A DNA stretch of 64,000 nucleotides from Acestrorhynchus altus. Taxonomy: Eukaryota; Chordata; Actinopteri; Characiformes; Acestrorhynchidae. The notes under the pieces are model-generated. The model did not search any database. It saw only the letters and a list, made by a program, of their open reading frames with translations, and was not told the DNA's origin. The DNA lies in assembly GCA_034509495.1 (NCBI GenBank), contig CM067504.1:2504453-2568452 (forward strand). Reading direction: 5' to 3'. Below, piece after piece: positions 25,021 through 37,624 of the stretch (position 1 is the first letter of the stretch; each line of letters starts with the position of its first letter). Both the position numbers and the translations under genes were made by a program.

Positions 25021-28000
25021 AATGAGGCGATTTAAAGGGTGGAAACGTCAAAGCGACGTCTGTGCAACTCCACACCAGTTTGTGGGCGTTTATTTTCGCG
25101 TGACGTGCTTTTATTCTAGTTTAAAAGTGCTCGTTTGTAAATAAAAGACAGCATTTGTGTGAATTTGAGCGCTTAGAAACAGAGTGCAAATCCTCTTTTT
25201 GTGGCAATAATAGTAACGACACTTGACAAAAACAAAAATGCAAGCTGCCCCGAATGACTTTTATTTTGAAATTTGAACACTGTGTGAGCAAAGAGGAGAA
25301 ACAGTCCCCCCACGTCGCTGGCCACGCCCCCTCCCTCTGATAAGTCAGAGTCTGTGTGCAGGTTGAGCATGTGCGTGTGGACGGGGCAGTAAACATGCAC
25401 TGGAAGCTGCTCTGGTATTCGCACTGGGATTTAATTCAGTTGGGAACTGTTTTCCGAGCTCATGAATTCACACCATGGTTATGATGTGTACCGTGGTCAG
25501 CGCCAAGATCAACGGTTTGTTACGCATCACACGTCCAGAAGGTCTGGTGTGATGGTGTGGATGCAATTTCATACGATGCCAGATCACCTTTGGCCTTCAT
25601 AACACTTTAACAGACCAAAGTTACGTTAACGAGGTCCTGCAACAAGTGGTTCTACCTTTTCTGAACACACACTCCGGTGCTCTATTCCAAAAGGATGACG
25701 CTCGTCCACACACTGCTGCCATCTCAAGATCTTGTCTTGAAGACACAGATACTGCGCCATGGTCGGTCTCATCTCCAGACCTGTCCCTGATTGAAAATGC
25801 TATTGGACGCTCTATCAACACTCCACCCCTACCACACCATCTGCAGAACTGAGTGAGAACATTCAAGCTGCATGGAATGGATCATCACAGGACACCATTA
25901 GGAACCTCTACACCTCCATGCAGAGACGTCTGACGTTGCGTTATAGAGGCCGATATGTCCTTCTTGGGTGCAACAGTTTCTCATACTTATACTGGCTTAC
26001 ATCTCATGTACATTGCTGTAGAACGTTGCCAGTCTATTGTACACGGGCATTAGATGTATTATCCTCTCTGTAGAGGCTTTGTTTTCTGCTGGGAGACTAA
26101 ATAGCTCTTCTGTGTTTCAGGCAACTAAACAGCACACAAGGAGAGATTCGTGTGGGTCCAAGTCATCAGGTGAGGTTAAAAACACTCATTGAGTCATTAG
26201 GTTAAGTTAGATGTGGTCGGAATTGGTCACAGGCGCATGCTTGTATGCACTGAATGGCCAGTTGTGCATATTTACCAGTATACACTGGTTGTGAGTGTGT
26301 AGATATGACATTGTGTTTGGATGTGCAGGCCAAACTCCCTGAGCTGCAGCCTCTCCCAGCCCCTGGTGCGGACTCGGTCACAGAGAAAGAGGAGCTGGTC
26401 TGGACTCCAGGAGTCAATGACTGTGACCTGCTGATGTACCTGCGGGCTGCCAGGTGAGTCGGCCCTGTCTGGATACTAAATCTACCTCTTTCAAAGCAAA
26501 TAGCTGGGCTGCTGGGAAAGATTACGGGCCCATATTTGGACAGCGTTTAAGGCAGCTTATCCCTGACTGTTTTGTTTATTTGTTGTGTATATAATTAGGA
26601 GTATGGCAGCGTTCGCAGGGATGTGCGATGGAGGCTCCACAGAGGACGGCTGTCTGGCTGCCTCCCGTGATGATACCACTCTGAATGCTTTAAACACGGT
26701 TTGTTGTTTAAACAGTTTCTCAGCGCGAACTCTTTCTTTTCACTCCTAAAGAAGCTTTGTTTGGTCTATATGTTAAAAATCCTGTAATGCAAATGCACGT
26801 ACCCCCGTTTCTCCCACTGTTTACAGTTTATCCAGTTGTTTTTTACATTGTGTTGGTTGTTTAGGTAACTAAAGTAACAGGGAACGGGCTCGATGCACGC
26901 CCGGCTTCTGAAAATGTCAGGTTTTTATACGACGATCAGTAAATACATCCCGTGAGGGCAGTATGTCATAGATTAATGGGAAAATCTGAAACGCCACACA
27001 TCTTGAAACCAGCTCCGAGGAGTGGAGCGACCGGGAGGTGGTTGTAATGTTGTGGCTGTTGTTTGAATGCAGTCATATACAAAATAAATAAGAGAAAGTT
27101 CAATTTTAATAGATGCAATGTTTTCAGTGCATATTCTCCTCCTTTCACCCTGATCTTCAATGATCAGGACCCCACAGGACCACCACAGAGCAGATATGAT
27201 GTGGGTGGTGGGTCATTCTCAGCACAGCAGTTACACTGACGTGGTGGTGGTGTGTTAGTGTGTTGCAGCTGTAAGAGTGGATCAAGCACAGCAGTGCTGC
27301 TGGAGTGTTTAAACCCCTCAGTGTCACTGCTGGACTGAGAAGTGATAACAGTGGAAGTTTCATTAAACAGAGATTTAAGACTAAGATCTGCATCTCATGG
27401 ACATGGACATAACCTGGCAGAGGTGTCAGCAGAGCTTCTAGCCAATGAGGATTAAGCTCCGTCTTCATCAAGCCACCTCTGATCTCGCTCAGTCTGTGGA
27501 AGACGAGTGCAGCCGCCCGGCACTTGGCATATAGGCATATATCACCGTGACATGCCAACGGCAGCGAGTTTGGCAAAAACAAATCACGGGTGTGCTTCAG
27601 ACCCAGCGGAGATCTGTCTGATGAGCGCCGGGTTAAGACAAACAAGCCGTGCGTTTCTGGAGACGTTCCCTCATAATCCCGAGGCTGGACTGCTGTTCTG
27701 ACATCTAAAGGAAAAGCATCACTGACCCAGTGTTCATAGAGCGCATTGCTTGTAATGGTTCTGCATCTTTAGGTGTAGAACACTGTGAACAATATGGTTC
27801 TTTGTGTTATCAGTGGAATCGTTAAGCTGTATTATTAATTATGTTTCAGAAGAAAAGCTCCATACCGAAGGTATTTTTCGATTCCTTTTCAGCTCCATGA
27901 AAGCCAGTATGATGCAGCCAAAGCTCTGCAGTGTCTGGTGAAGAAACCAGTCCCGAAGCTCATCGAGAAATGCTGGTCAGAGGATGAAGTGGTGAGAAAT

Positions 28001-31000
28001 GTTGTCTCAACATGCTTGATTTTCAGTGTTCCTGTATTATATAATTGCGTGTGCAGTAAACGTTTCCTTTTATGGCAGAAACGGTTCATCAAAGGCCTGA
28101 GACAGTATGGCAAAAACTTCTTCAGGATCCGGAAAGATCTGCTCCCCAGCAAGAAAACGGTAAGGAGGACTTCATTTGTCCTTTCACACCCCAACACTTT
28201 CACACACGGCGGTCACTACATTGGACAGCTATTTAAAAGTCATTATTTTCTTCGTGTGCTGTGCTTTTTTTTTGTGTTTCTGGAGATTCACTCACTTGTT
28301 TATTTATTTATTTAGTTATTATTTATTGAATTAATATGTATGTATGAATTCATTTATTTAGTATTATTTTGTTTATTATTTATGCAGTTGGTATTTATTT
28401 AATTGGGTAGTGCTTGCTTGCTTATTTAGTTAGTATATATTTATTTACTTCTTTATTTAGTTCATTAGATATTAAATATGTTTGTTTGATTGTATGAAAA
28501 TACAGTGGACTGTGATGTTTTGTCATAGTAACATTTGATGTTACAGCATAATATTTAATATAATACTTTTTCTACAGCATTAAAAATTCAATTTTTCTTC
28601 ATTTATTTGTAAAAAACCTGATTTGTTCATTCATCGGGTCATTTGTTCAATATCCCGTGTGGTTGGACACATGAGTGGACACCTGAATAACTCACAGACA
28701 CACAATCCAATAATTTATCATGTGTCATAATTAATCCAATAAAAATCTCATCCTGCCTTCAGGGGGAGCTGATTACATTTTACTACTACTGGAAGAAAAC
28801 TCCCGAAGCTGTGGGGTCACGACCTCAGCGCCAGCATCGCAGGCAGCCCGCATCTCGCAAGGTCAAAACCCGCAACACTGCGACTGCTGCCAACACTACC
28901 TCTCGCACGTCCTCTAGTGAGTTATACGCTGCGATCTCTTGGTCCCCTGTGTCCAGTTGGCAGAGATGTAGCAACAGGACGCGTCTGTGTCCTGTGTCTC
29001 ACTCTCTCTCTCTCTCTCTTTCTCTCTCACTCTGTAGTGGAACTGAGTTCAGCCAGTGAGGATGATCTGGACAGCGAGGACAGTGAGCAAGGAGGCAAAG
29101 GTCAAGCCTGCAGCCACTGTCTGACCACCAGTAAGTATGTCTCTCCCATGTGGACAGTGGAGCTCTTTCTTTTAGAGGAATCCCAAATAAAGCCAGAGTG
29201 TGCTGAGGACAGTTTCCTACTTGGGGAAACGGAGGAGGTCTGATACAGGAAGAGGTCTGACACTCAGATTCAAGTCCTGAAGGGGCTTTTAAACCCCAGT
29301 ATTTCACCCTCTATTGTCCCTCATGCGTGGTCTGGCCCCGCCTCTCGGTCCACCGCAATAGTTAGGTCCAATTGGCCGAGTGGTCCAAGGTGCCGGACTA
29401 AAGATTGAACACCTCAAAAGCAGAGGCTTCAGGTCTCCATATGGAGGTGTTTGTCTAGTTACGTAAACATAGATACACACAGCGAAACGCACACATACAC
29501 ACTAGCGAATTCACACACGTGAGGGACAGTGAGCACACGTGGCCGGACTGGTGGGCAGCCTGATCTACAGCCGCTGGGGAGTTTGGTGATCAAGGGCACT
29601 TTAGTCAGGTCCTGCCAGTTCAGGGAATCAAACCAGCAACCATCCAGTTTCAAACCAAGGTATTATTTAGGTTTATTATTTGGAAAAACACACGATCCAA
29701 CCTTACGCTGTAGTTTAGACACGTAAGTGTGAAGACATTAGTCTAACAGGCTTTTACAGGTGTTTTCCATTCTGCCACCCACCACCGTGTAGGTGACAGC
29801 GTAAGGTTTCATTGTTCTTTCGTGAACCATAAATCGTTAAACAGCAGCTTCCTCTGCTTTGAGCTTTCTTAAAGTGAAGAGGAGACCGCCGGCACAGGAA
29901 GTGTTCAGTTACCATCTAGAGATATTTGCTGACGTTGTTATTTTCTACCGCTCTTCTCACCCACCCTGTTTCTGTACTTGTGTCTCAGCCTTCTGCTTCT
30001 GATTGGCCTGTAATGTCACCCTTAGATTCTAAGGACTGGCATCAGGGCGTTCGCGACAATTTCCCGCTGTGCTCCAACTGCCACTCCCACTTCAGCAAGC
30101 ACAGACGCCTGCCGCCTGCCCCAAAACCAGCCGACCCACCCTACCTGTTCAAACCTGTTCGAGAGGAGGAGGAGGGGCCAGGCGGCCGTCACGGAATGAA
30201 GACGCGTCGAAGCAGAGCACCAGTGAGTTCAGTGATTTCGCTCTTTAAGTTACAGGTCATTCGGAGGTCTGACGTGCTTCGTTTTCTCCGAGTTTCTGTT
30301 CTCTGAGTGTCGTCTTGTCGTACACAACGAATAGTTTTACCCAGAATGAAACGTGGGACTGCGATGCAATTGGGAAGAAAGATGAAGGTTATCAGGAACA
30401 ATAAAGAATTAAAATGAAACTTAATTTAGACCGACATGATCAGTATTTATTGATCTACACATACAGAAGCAGTTAGTTAGTCACACTGATATAGAGGCTC
30501 TCTAGATACCCGAGGATGCTTCTCCTCCACCGGTACTCTCCACCGGAAACGACCGCCCACCTGGAGGACCAGCGGGGTTCACCCTGGACAGAGTGCCAGT
30601 CCACATCTGGGCATACAGACATACATTCACTCACACACCAGGATAATTTAGAGTAACCAATTCACCTGATCCATGATTTCGGAATAGGAAAGCCACTCAG
30701 ACACGGGGAGAACATGGAAACTCCACCTAGAAGCTCCACTCCTCCAGCCTTGAACCCAAGACCCCAGTGCTGGGAGCTGAACGTGCTAATCACCAAGCCA
30801 CCGTGTCTCTCAGGACGGCGTCGGGTTTAACGCAACATTCCAGACGTCTCTGCATGGAGTTGTAGAGGTTCCTAATGGTGTCCTGTGATGATCCATTCCA
30901 TGCAGCTTGAAGATTCTCACTCACTTCCTGCAGATTTTGCAGTGTGGAGGGCTGATAGCTTGTCTACTTTGTCCACTCACTGTCCACTCTATTAGACACT

Positions 31001-34000
31001 CCTACCGAGTGTCTCCACCTTGTAGATGTAAAGTCAGAGACAGAAGCTCATCTGTTTCTGCACAGTTTGTGTTGGTCGTCCTCTAGTCCTTCATCAGTGC
31101 TCACAGGACGCTGCTCACAGGACGCTGCTCACAGGACGCTGCTCACAGGACGCTGCCCACAGGGCGCTGTCAGCTGGATGTTTCTGGTTGGTGGACTGTT
31201 CTCGGTCCAGCAGTGATACAGAGGGGTGTAAACACTCCAGCAGCACTGCTGTGTCTGATCCACTCATAACAGCGTTACCGGACCACTATGGACTGTTGAC
31301 TCCCCCTGAGGATGCGCCTGAGCTCCACTAGAGAGTGCTTCGTAGTCCACTGGTGGTCTCCAGCCCACAGGTTGAGAAACCTTGCACTTACACCCCACCA
31401 CTGTGTCAGTGCTCCCTGCACCCACATAATATTTGCTCTGTGGTGGTCCTGTGGGGTCCTGATCATTGAAGATCAGGGTGAAAGGAGGAGAATAAAGTCT
31501 GCAGAGAAACAGATGAACTACAGTCTGGAATTATAGAACTACACAGTGCTGCTGTATGATTAGAGGAGCTGATAGAGTGGACAGTGAGTGTAGAAGGATT
31601 GGTCGATATATTGATTGAAAACTTAACGTCTCAATTTCAGTTTTAGAACATTCTTAAATGTAAAGACTACAACGCTTACAGCATTTAAATAATTACACTC
31701 GCTCTGATTTCAGATGTCCTCCCTCAGAAGTGGGCGGAACAGGTTGACGGGAAGTCCTGAAAGGGGCCTGTCTCCCCCTCATGACGATGTCCGAGCTGGT
31801 GGCCACACCCCCCGAAGTAACTCCTCTGCCATGGCAACCAGGGCATCCAGTGCTGACACCAAAAACGGTGTGACTGGGAAGGCTAACAAGGTAGTCATTT
31901 TTATTTTCATTATAAACCATTTAAATGTCATTTAAAATGGACATTGACCTTTAGTTTTGGTTCCTGGTGGTTTTAGAAGATGAAAGTGGAAACATCTGTG
32001 GTAAAAGGAGTGAAGAGGCAGAGAGAGCCTGCCCCAGATACGGATGAACCAGAAAGAAAAACCATGAAAAGACCTAAGAATCAGGTAAGAAGGACAACAT
32101 GGCGCTGAATTCTACTTACATAGGTTTAGTCCTCGTCTTAGTTACGATTATAATCTATTGTTTTAATATTTATTATTCGTTTTGTTAGTCTCAGGTGGGT
32201 CCAGACTCACAGTCCGAAGGCGAGGGTGAAGGCGAGAGCTCGGACAGCCGCAGTGCTAATGATGACGGCAGCAGTGACACTAAAGACATAGACCAGGACA
32301 ACCGCAGCTCCTCTCCCAGCCTGGCCAGCCCTATGCAGGCCAACGAGAGTGATTCTGACTCCCCTGTCCCTCCACCTCCACCTCCACCTGAGCCGCAGAC
32401 CCAAGTCCAGCAGTCTGCTGTGGCACCTGCCGCCCCTGTCCAATCTCAAACACCGTCCCCTATGCCATCTCAGCTGTCGCCCTCAAATGTACCTTCCCCT
32501 GTAGTGTCCACCATCACCACTGCTGCCCCCATCACCACCACCACAAGAGTTGTTGTACCTGTGAGCGTTTCCCCCGATGATCCATCTGTACTTGCTCAGC
32601 GACGAGCTCAGAGGGGTCCAGAGGGGCCACCCACCTCCCAGCCTCACTCTGGCCCTTCGTCTTTCCCAGGCCAAACCCAAGGCCCTGGACAGGGACAGTC
32701 CTTCCCTCCACCTTCTCAGTACCATCCCCACCCCAGCCAGAACCATCCACCTGGACCCCAGCCCACTCACAGCTTACCCCCGAAGCCTGTGCATCTTCCA
32801 CGAGAAAGCCTCCATCCTCCTCAACCGCCAGCATCCGTATCCCAAATCAAACCCCCACCAACCACACCAATCCCCTCTTCTCACAAGCCTCCTTCTTCTC
32901 ACCTCCCTGCTTCTCCTCCATTCCTCCAAATCCACCCTAATCTGCCCCCTCCTCCAGCTCTAAAGCCTCTGGCCTCCCTGCCTGCCCAACACCCACCTTG
33001 CTCTCAGCCGCCTCCACTCCACATCATGCCCCAGCCTCATCCTTCTCAGCCTCCTGTGCTGACTCAGTCTCAAAGCCATCACGTCAAAGGTCACGTTGGT
33101 GGTCCTCCTCCCAATGCTGCCTGCCCTCATCCTTCCCTCTCCCAGAACCCCCGTCCTATGCCTGAATCTACTGCACCGTTCCCTTTACCCTCATCGTCTG
33201 CTCCTGGTCCTGGTCCTGCTCCTGCTCCTGGTCCTGGACCTCTCCCCCAGCCCTCCGCTTCCTCTGCACCTAGCTCTACCACTGGACCCCCACAACTGAC
33301 CATTAAAGAGGAGCCGGTAGATGAGGAAGAAGACTGCAGTAGCCCTCCGCCTCCACACAGGAGTCCCTCTCCAGAACCGACAGTGGTCAATATACCCAGC
33401 CATGCAAGCCAGTCGGCAAGGTAGGCGTGAATTCAGTAACGTCTGGAAAGTCTGGAAAGTACTGACTCTCCTTTTAACTGCCGTCTGTTTTGTGTCAATA
33501 ACAGGTTCATCAAACATCTGAACAGAGGCTACAACTCCTGCTCTCGGACAGACCTCTACTTCACTCCGCTCGCTTCCTCTAAACTGGCCAAGAAACGGGA
33601 GGAGGCTGCAGAAAAAGTCAGACGTGAGACCGAGCAGAGCGCTCGTCAAGGTCGAGAAAGAGAGAGGGAGCGGGAAAGGGAGAGAGAAAGGGAACGGGAG
33701 AGAGAGAGAGATTCAGACAGAGCTTCTGTAAGTTGAGTTTTTAAAAACACTTACTTATAGCATAGTCAGCTCAGGGGGAAATAAATGTATTGTAATAATA
33801 GTTCACCTGTATTACCTGTTCACTTCTCTTCACTCACAGCGAGCCTCAAGCTCCTCCCACGACGGTCGTTTGAGCGAACACCCCCTCACTGCCCATGCGC
33901 AACCGGGCCGTGCGTCGTTTGAGCCACCTCCTCCGACCACTGTGGCTGCAGTTCCCCCATACTTGGGCCCAGACACCCCAGCCCTGCGTACGCTCAGCGA

Positions 34001-36927
34001 GTATGCCCGGCCACATGTCATGTCGCCCAGCAACCGCAACCACCCCTTCTTCATGCCATTGGGGCCAGGTGATCACCTATTGGCCTATCACATGCAGAGC
34101 CTCTACGCAGCCGATCCGGCTCTCCGTGAGCGAGAGCTACGAGAGCTCAGAGAGAGAGAGATCCGTGAGAGGATGAAGCCAGGCTTTGAGGTAAAACCAC
34201 CAGAGCTGGAGACGGCACTTCACCCTTCAGCCAATCCCATGGAGCATTTTGCCCGCCACGGTGCCCTGGCGCTTCCTCATGTGGCCGGGCCACACCCTTT
34301 CGCCCCGTTCCACCCAGCCATGGAGCGAGGCATGGCAGTGCCACCGCGGCCAGAGATAACGTACGCTGAGCGGCTGACAGCAGAACGTCTACACGCGGAG
34401 AGGATGGCTGCGACCGTCGTCGCTGGCGACCCGGTTGCTAGGCTGCAGATGCTCAACGTAACGCCACATCATCACCAGCACTCGCACATTCACTCACACC
34501 TCCATCTGCACCAGCAGGACCCACTGAACCAGGGTGAGCTATGATTTACACTGATCAACCATGTTATTAAAACCACCTGCCAGACTAATGTTACAGCAGA
34601 TCCTTTAAATGCGGTGAGTTGTGATGCTCCCGGTGAGCAGGCCAAAGCGTGACGGTGACACGGAAAACTTTATTTTCCTTTCTCAGGTCCAGGGCCTCAT
34701 CCTCTCGTGGACCCGCTTGCTGCAGGTCCCCCTCTGGCACGATTCCCATATCCACCAGGTGCTATTCCCAACCCCCTGTTGAGTGAGCTGCCCCATGAAC
34801 ACGAAATGCTGCGGCACCCTCTCTTTGGTAAGTCGGAGTTGACTACACGATACACCGTATAATATTTATATAGAATTCACTGTCCATCCCATCAGCTCCT
34901 CTGACCACACAGGAGCTCTTTGTGGTTCTATAATTCCAGACTGTAGTTCATCTGTTTCTCTGCAGACTTTATTCTCCTCCTTTCACCCTTATCTTCAATG
35001 ATCAGGACCCCACAGGACCACCACAGAGCAGCTATGATGTGGGTGGTGGGTCATTCTCAGCACTGCGGTCACACTGACATGGTGGTGGTGTGTTAGTGTG
35101 TGTTGCGCTGGTACCAGTGGATCAGACACAACAGTGCTGCTGGAGTGTTAAACCCCTGAAAACAGTCCACCAATCAGAAACATCCAGCCAATAGCATCCT
35201 GTGGGCAGCGTCCTGTGGGCACTGATGAAGGACTAGAGGATGACCAGCTTCTGTCTCTGACTTTACATCTACAATGTGGAGATACTCGGTAGTGTCTAAT
35301 AGAGTGGACAGTGAGTGGACACAGTGTTTAAACACTCCAGCAGCACTGCTGTGTCTGATCCACTCGTACAAGCAACACGCACTAACACACCACCACCATG
35401 TCAGTGTGACTGCAGTGCTGAGAATGACCCACCACCCACATAATATCTGCTCTGTGGTGGTCCTGTGGGGTCCTGATCATTGAAGATCAGGGTGAAAGGA
35501 GGAGAATAAAGTCTGCAGAGAAACAGATGAACTACAGTCTGGAATTATAGATCTACAAAGAGCTGCTGATGGTTATCACACCCTGAAAATTTAATGTGTG
35601 TGTGACTACATGACTGTATGAATTAATTGCCTAAGCTATTTTTACTCACCACTTGGCATTGTGTGATTAGGGGCAGCATTCCCTAGAGAAATTCCAGGAC
35701 CACTAGGGCCCATGTCAGCTGCACATCAGCTGCAGGCAATGCAGGCGCAGTCGGCGGAGCTTCAGAGACTGGCTCTGGAGCAGCAGTGGCTGCACGGTCA
35801 TGCACACCTGCACAGCGCTCCGCTCCCCAGTCAAGAAGACTACTACAGGTGAGCTGCCGTGACATCGCCATGAAGTCACATGGACTTTATTATGAACAGC
35901 TTCATGTAGACAAGATGTTTCATTGTAATATCATACCATCAACTGGCACAACCTTGTTATAATGGTGAGGTGACCACAGTAATGTGAATGAGCCAGTATG
36001 TTGGCACTGGTTTACTTATGTTAACTGTGGTTTGGGGGCTCTGAGTGGCTCAGCACTATAATCCGAGGATCACAGGTTCGAAATCCAGGTCATGCTGCTC
36101 GCCATCGGCAACCAGAGTTGGCCACTGGCTATGGATGGGTGGCGCTCTCTCCCCACATCACACCCAGTGCGACGCTGGCCAGCTCAAGCATCTGTAATTC
36201 ATCGTGTTGTGTTGACTGCCCAGCAGTGATGAAGTGGCGGCAGGTCTTATAGAGTTACGGTGCTTCACGTGTGCTTGCCTTCACCCTCCCAGGGTCGGAA
36301 GCATTGCATGTGAGTCCTAATGGGGTCGGAAAATTGGCACTTCCAAATTGGGATGGAAAATTGGGATAAAAACCGTGGTTCAGCTGCGATATTGCAGTTT
36401 CAATATCAGAATATTCTTAATCATTTAAAGTTAAATGCTCTTTAAATCCCATTATTATACTATTAAATGGAAGCAGGACACGTGTTAGTCTTCAGCCTAC
36501 CAGGTCACATCGTATGTGATGGGGGAGAGAGTCCAAACGGGGTTGGGTTGGCTTCCAAATTGGGATTAAAAACACAAAACAGGGGTTTTATTTATTTATT
36601 TGGGGATATTTAGAATGTTTTATTGCAATATTGCAATTCCGATATTGGAATATTCTCAATCTCAATCAAGTTAAATGCTCTTAAAATGTGTGTAATTCCA
36701 TTTTTATAGTATTATAACAGTAATATTATACTAAAATACTAAAATGCCCCTTAAAATTACAGTAATATTAATGAATATTGCAATAATTTCTGGAACAGTA
36801 TCAAATCAGTCATTGCGATAGATGAAAGCACCAGTTTGTGCTTTTTTTTGTCATTTTTCTTGAACTCACGTTGTGGTGTTGTCTGTTCAACAGCCGCCTG
36901 AAGAAAGAAGGAGACAAGCAGTCTTGA
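24617..36927 (+). CDS. rere: Atrophin-2 / RERE corepressor, BAH-less form
   Basis: Nuclear corepressor that recruits histone deacetylases and modulates retinoic-acid signalling (known for RERE). Exons: 24617-24642, 26121-26169, 26329-26453, 26599-26698, 27893-27991, 28079-28159, 28763-28916, 29038-29130, 30026-30222, 31714-31890, 31977-32084, 32189-33420, 33505-33727, 33840-34533, 34687-34827, 35671-35848, 36894-36927. Frame is kept throughout, giving 1236 aa (human long form 1566). Domains: ELM2 about 10-115, SANT about 118-170 with FFRIRK, GATA-type zinc finger CSHC (236-239) and CSNC (258-261), Pro-rich exon about 404-814, an Arg-Glu repeat about 855-880, and the atrophin C-terminus ending RLKKEGDKQS. 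The first exon encodes only MDDLFSPR and enters directly at the ELM2 domain, so the BAH region of the long form is absent. AATAAA lies at 37877-37882. The donor after exon 1 (AG|GTCGGT) is weak, which is the least certain junction. Neighbour eno1 matches human 1p36. Confidence 0.93.
25490..25965 (+). mobile_element. Tc1-like element, family C (5'-truncated)
   Basis: In rere intron 1. The frame around 25,646-25,850 reads 'KDDARPHTAAISRSCLEDTD' and then 'SSPDLSLIENAIGRSI', a degraded version of the Tc1 motif D-ARPH ... YSPDLSPIEH. The third catalytic acidic residue remains as Glu, but the first catalytic block is absent. Confidence 0.75.
27160..27345. mobile_element. Fold-back family D fragment
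   Basis: Carries 'TGATCTTCAATGATCAGGAC' and 'GTGGGTGGTGGGTCATTCTC', the arm sequence of family D elements at 31.0, 34.9, 50.3 and 53.7 kb. Only one arm is present. It lies in rere intron 4. Confidence 0.7.
29001..29030 (+). repeat. (CT)n polypyrimidine run at a rere acceptor
   Basis: A CT microsatellite ends just before the TCTGTAG acceptor of the rere exon at 29,038 and forms its polypyrimidine tract. Confidence 0.85.
29363..29455 (+). pseudogene. tRNA-Leu-like pseudogene or SINE head
   Basis: TTGGCCGAGTGGTCCAAGG is a very good tRNA-Leu D-arm and A-box. It is followed by GCCGGACTAAAG (anticodon arm) and, after about 25 nt that could be a remnant intron, CAGGTCTCCATATGGAGG, which resembles the 3' half of intron-containing tRNA-Leu(CAA) with its long variable arm. 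A proper T-arm (GGTTCGAATCC) is missing and the acceptor stem is not restored, so it is unlikely to be functional. Confidence 0.45.
29528..29682 (-). repeat. tRNA-derived SINE (reverse copy)
   Basis: Reverse complement of the SINE at 6,040-6,290, including GGTTTGATTCCCTGAACTGG and 'GCCCTTGATCA'. It sits in rere intron 8, directly beside the tRNA-Leu-like sequence. Confidence 0.65.
30310..30945 (-). mobile_element. Tc1-like family C fragment split by a retroelement tail
   Basis: Family C terminal text at 30,340-30,472 ends at 'CATACAGAAG' and resumes at about 30,806 with 'TGTCTCTCAGGACGGCGTCG'. The roughly 330 bp between them are unrelated to family C and look like a non-LTR retroelement 3' region, so this is a nested insertion in rere intron 9. 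Confidence 0.65.
30473..30806 (-). repeat. Non-LTR retroelement 3' tail (L2/CR1 type or its SINE)
   Basis: Contains the common fish text 'CACCCTGGACAGAGTGCCAG', 'GGATAATTTAGAGTAACCAA', 'ACACGGGGAGAACATGGAAA' and 'AACCCAAGACC'. It is inserted into a Tc1-like copy. Confidence 0.6.
30950..31580. mobile_element. Fold-back element, family D
   Basis: Two inverted arms share 'CAGTCCATAGT'-type internal text and outer 'GATCATTGAAGATCAGGGTG' with its continuation 'AAAGGAGGAGAATAAAGTCT'. A local tandem array of TCACAGGACGCTGC (five imperfect copies, 31,100-31,160) is unique to this copy. It lies in rere intron 9. Confidence 0.65.
34885..35570. mobile_element. Fold-back element, family D
   Basis: The left arm runs from 'CAGCTCCTCTGACCACACAG' through 'TTCTCTGCAGACTTTATTCT'. 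The right arm is the inverse, ending 'GGAATTATAGATCTACAAAG'. The arms are over 200 bp long. It lies in rere intron 15. Confidence 0.75.
36040..36370 (+). repeat. tRNA-derived SINE
   Basis: The A-box-like 'GAGTGGCTCAGCAC' and the B-box 'GGTTCGAAATCC' are spaced as in a tRNA promoter. The 3' tail repeats 'GGAAAATTGGGA'. A second tail-only fragment ('CTTCCAAATTGGGATTAAAA') lies at 36,550. It lies in the last rere intron. Confidence 0.75.
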
Positions 36928-37584
36928 AACGATTGACGAACACTGTGGACTACGGAGTGAATTCTGTATTCAGGGTATTAGCTCTGTTTTTGTTTTGGTT
37001 TTCTTAAGATAACCCTGTACGGGATCGGTTTTCCCTCTTTTTCTGCACTTAAGAGTCGGCCCTGATTTGTTGTATTGTACGAAATAACTAGCCTTTTCCA
37101 AGCACATTGACTTTGTTTTCCTTGCATGAATATTCCTCAGCAGTTTTTACTGTTAAAAAGGCGATTTAATGTACCTTTCTTACAGTGCTGACGCACTAGA
37201 GTTATTTAGTATTGGCAAGGTGCTGTCCAACATTCTGAATATTCACAATATAGCAAACAGTTTCAGCATTTCTTGAAACTTTACTAAGATTGTAAATAGT
37301 ATATGTATCAAATAATATATTACACATGTAAATTAAAATGTTGCGATTGTAGTTTTGGGCTTGAAAAGATAAAAATAACCTGTGTGCAGAAAGTGCATGC
37401 TTTACATCCTGTATCATACCCTGTCCTTACTTTCCTCTTTTCAGGTATATCTTAGAGGGGACACTCTTCTCAGTATATAACACACCGTAGTAGTGATTCC
37501 TTAACTGGCCTATATGTCACCTATATCCCACTGTCTTATCCCTTTTAACATTTGTTTATATAACATGGACAAAAAGAAGAGAGA

Positions 37585-37585
37585 G

Positions 37586-37621
<36 letters not shown>
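37585..37621. repeat. (GA)n microsatellite in rere 3' UTR
   Basis: Pure GA run of about 18 units between the rere stop and its AATAAA. Confidence 0.9.
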
Positions 37622-37624
<3 letters not shown>

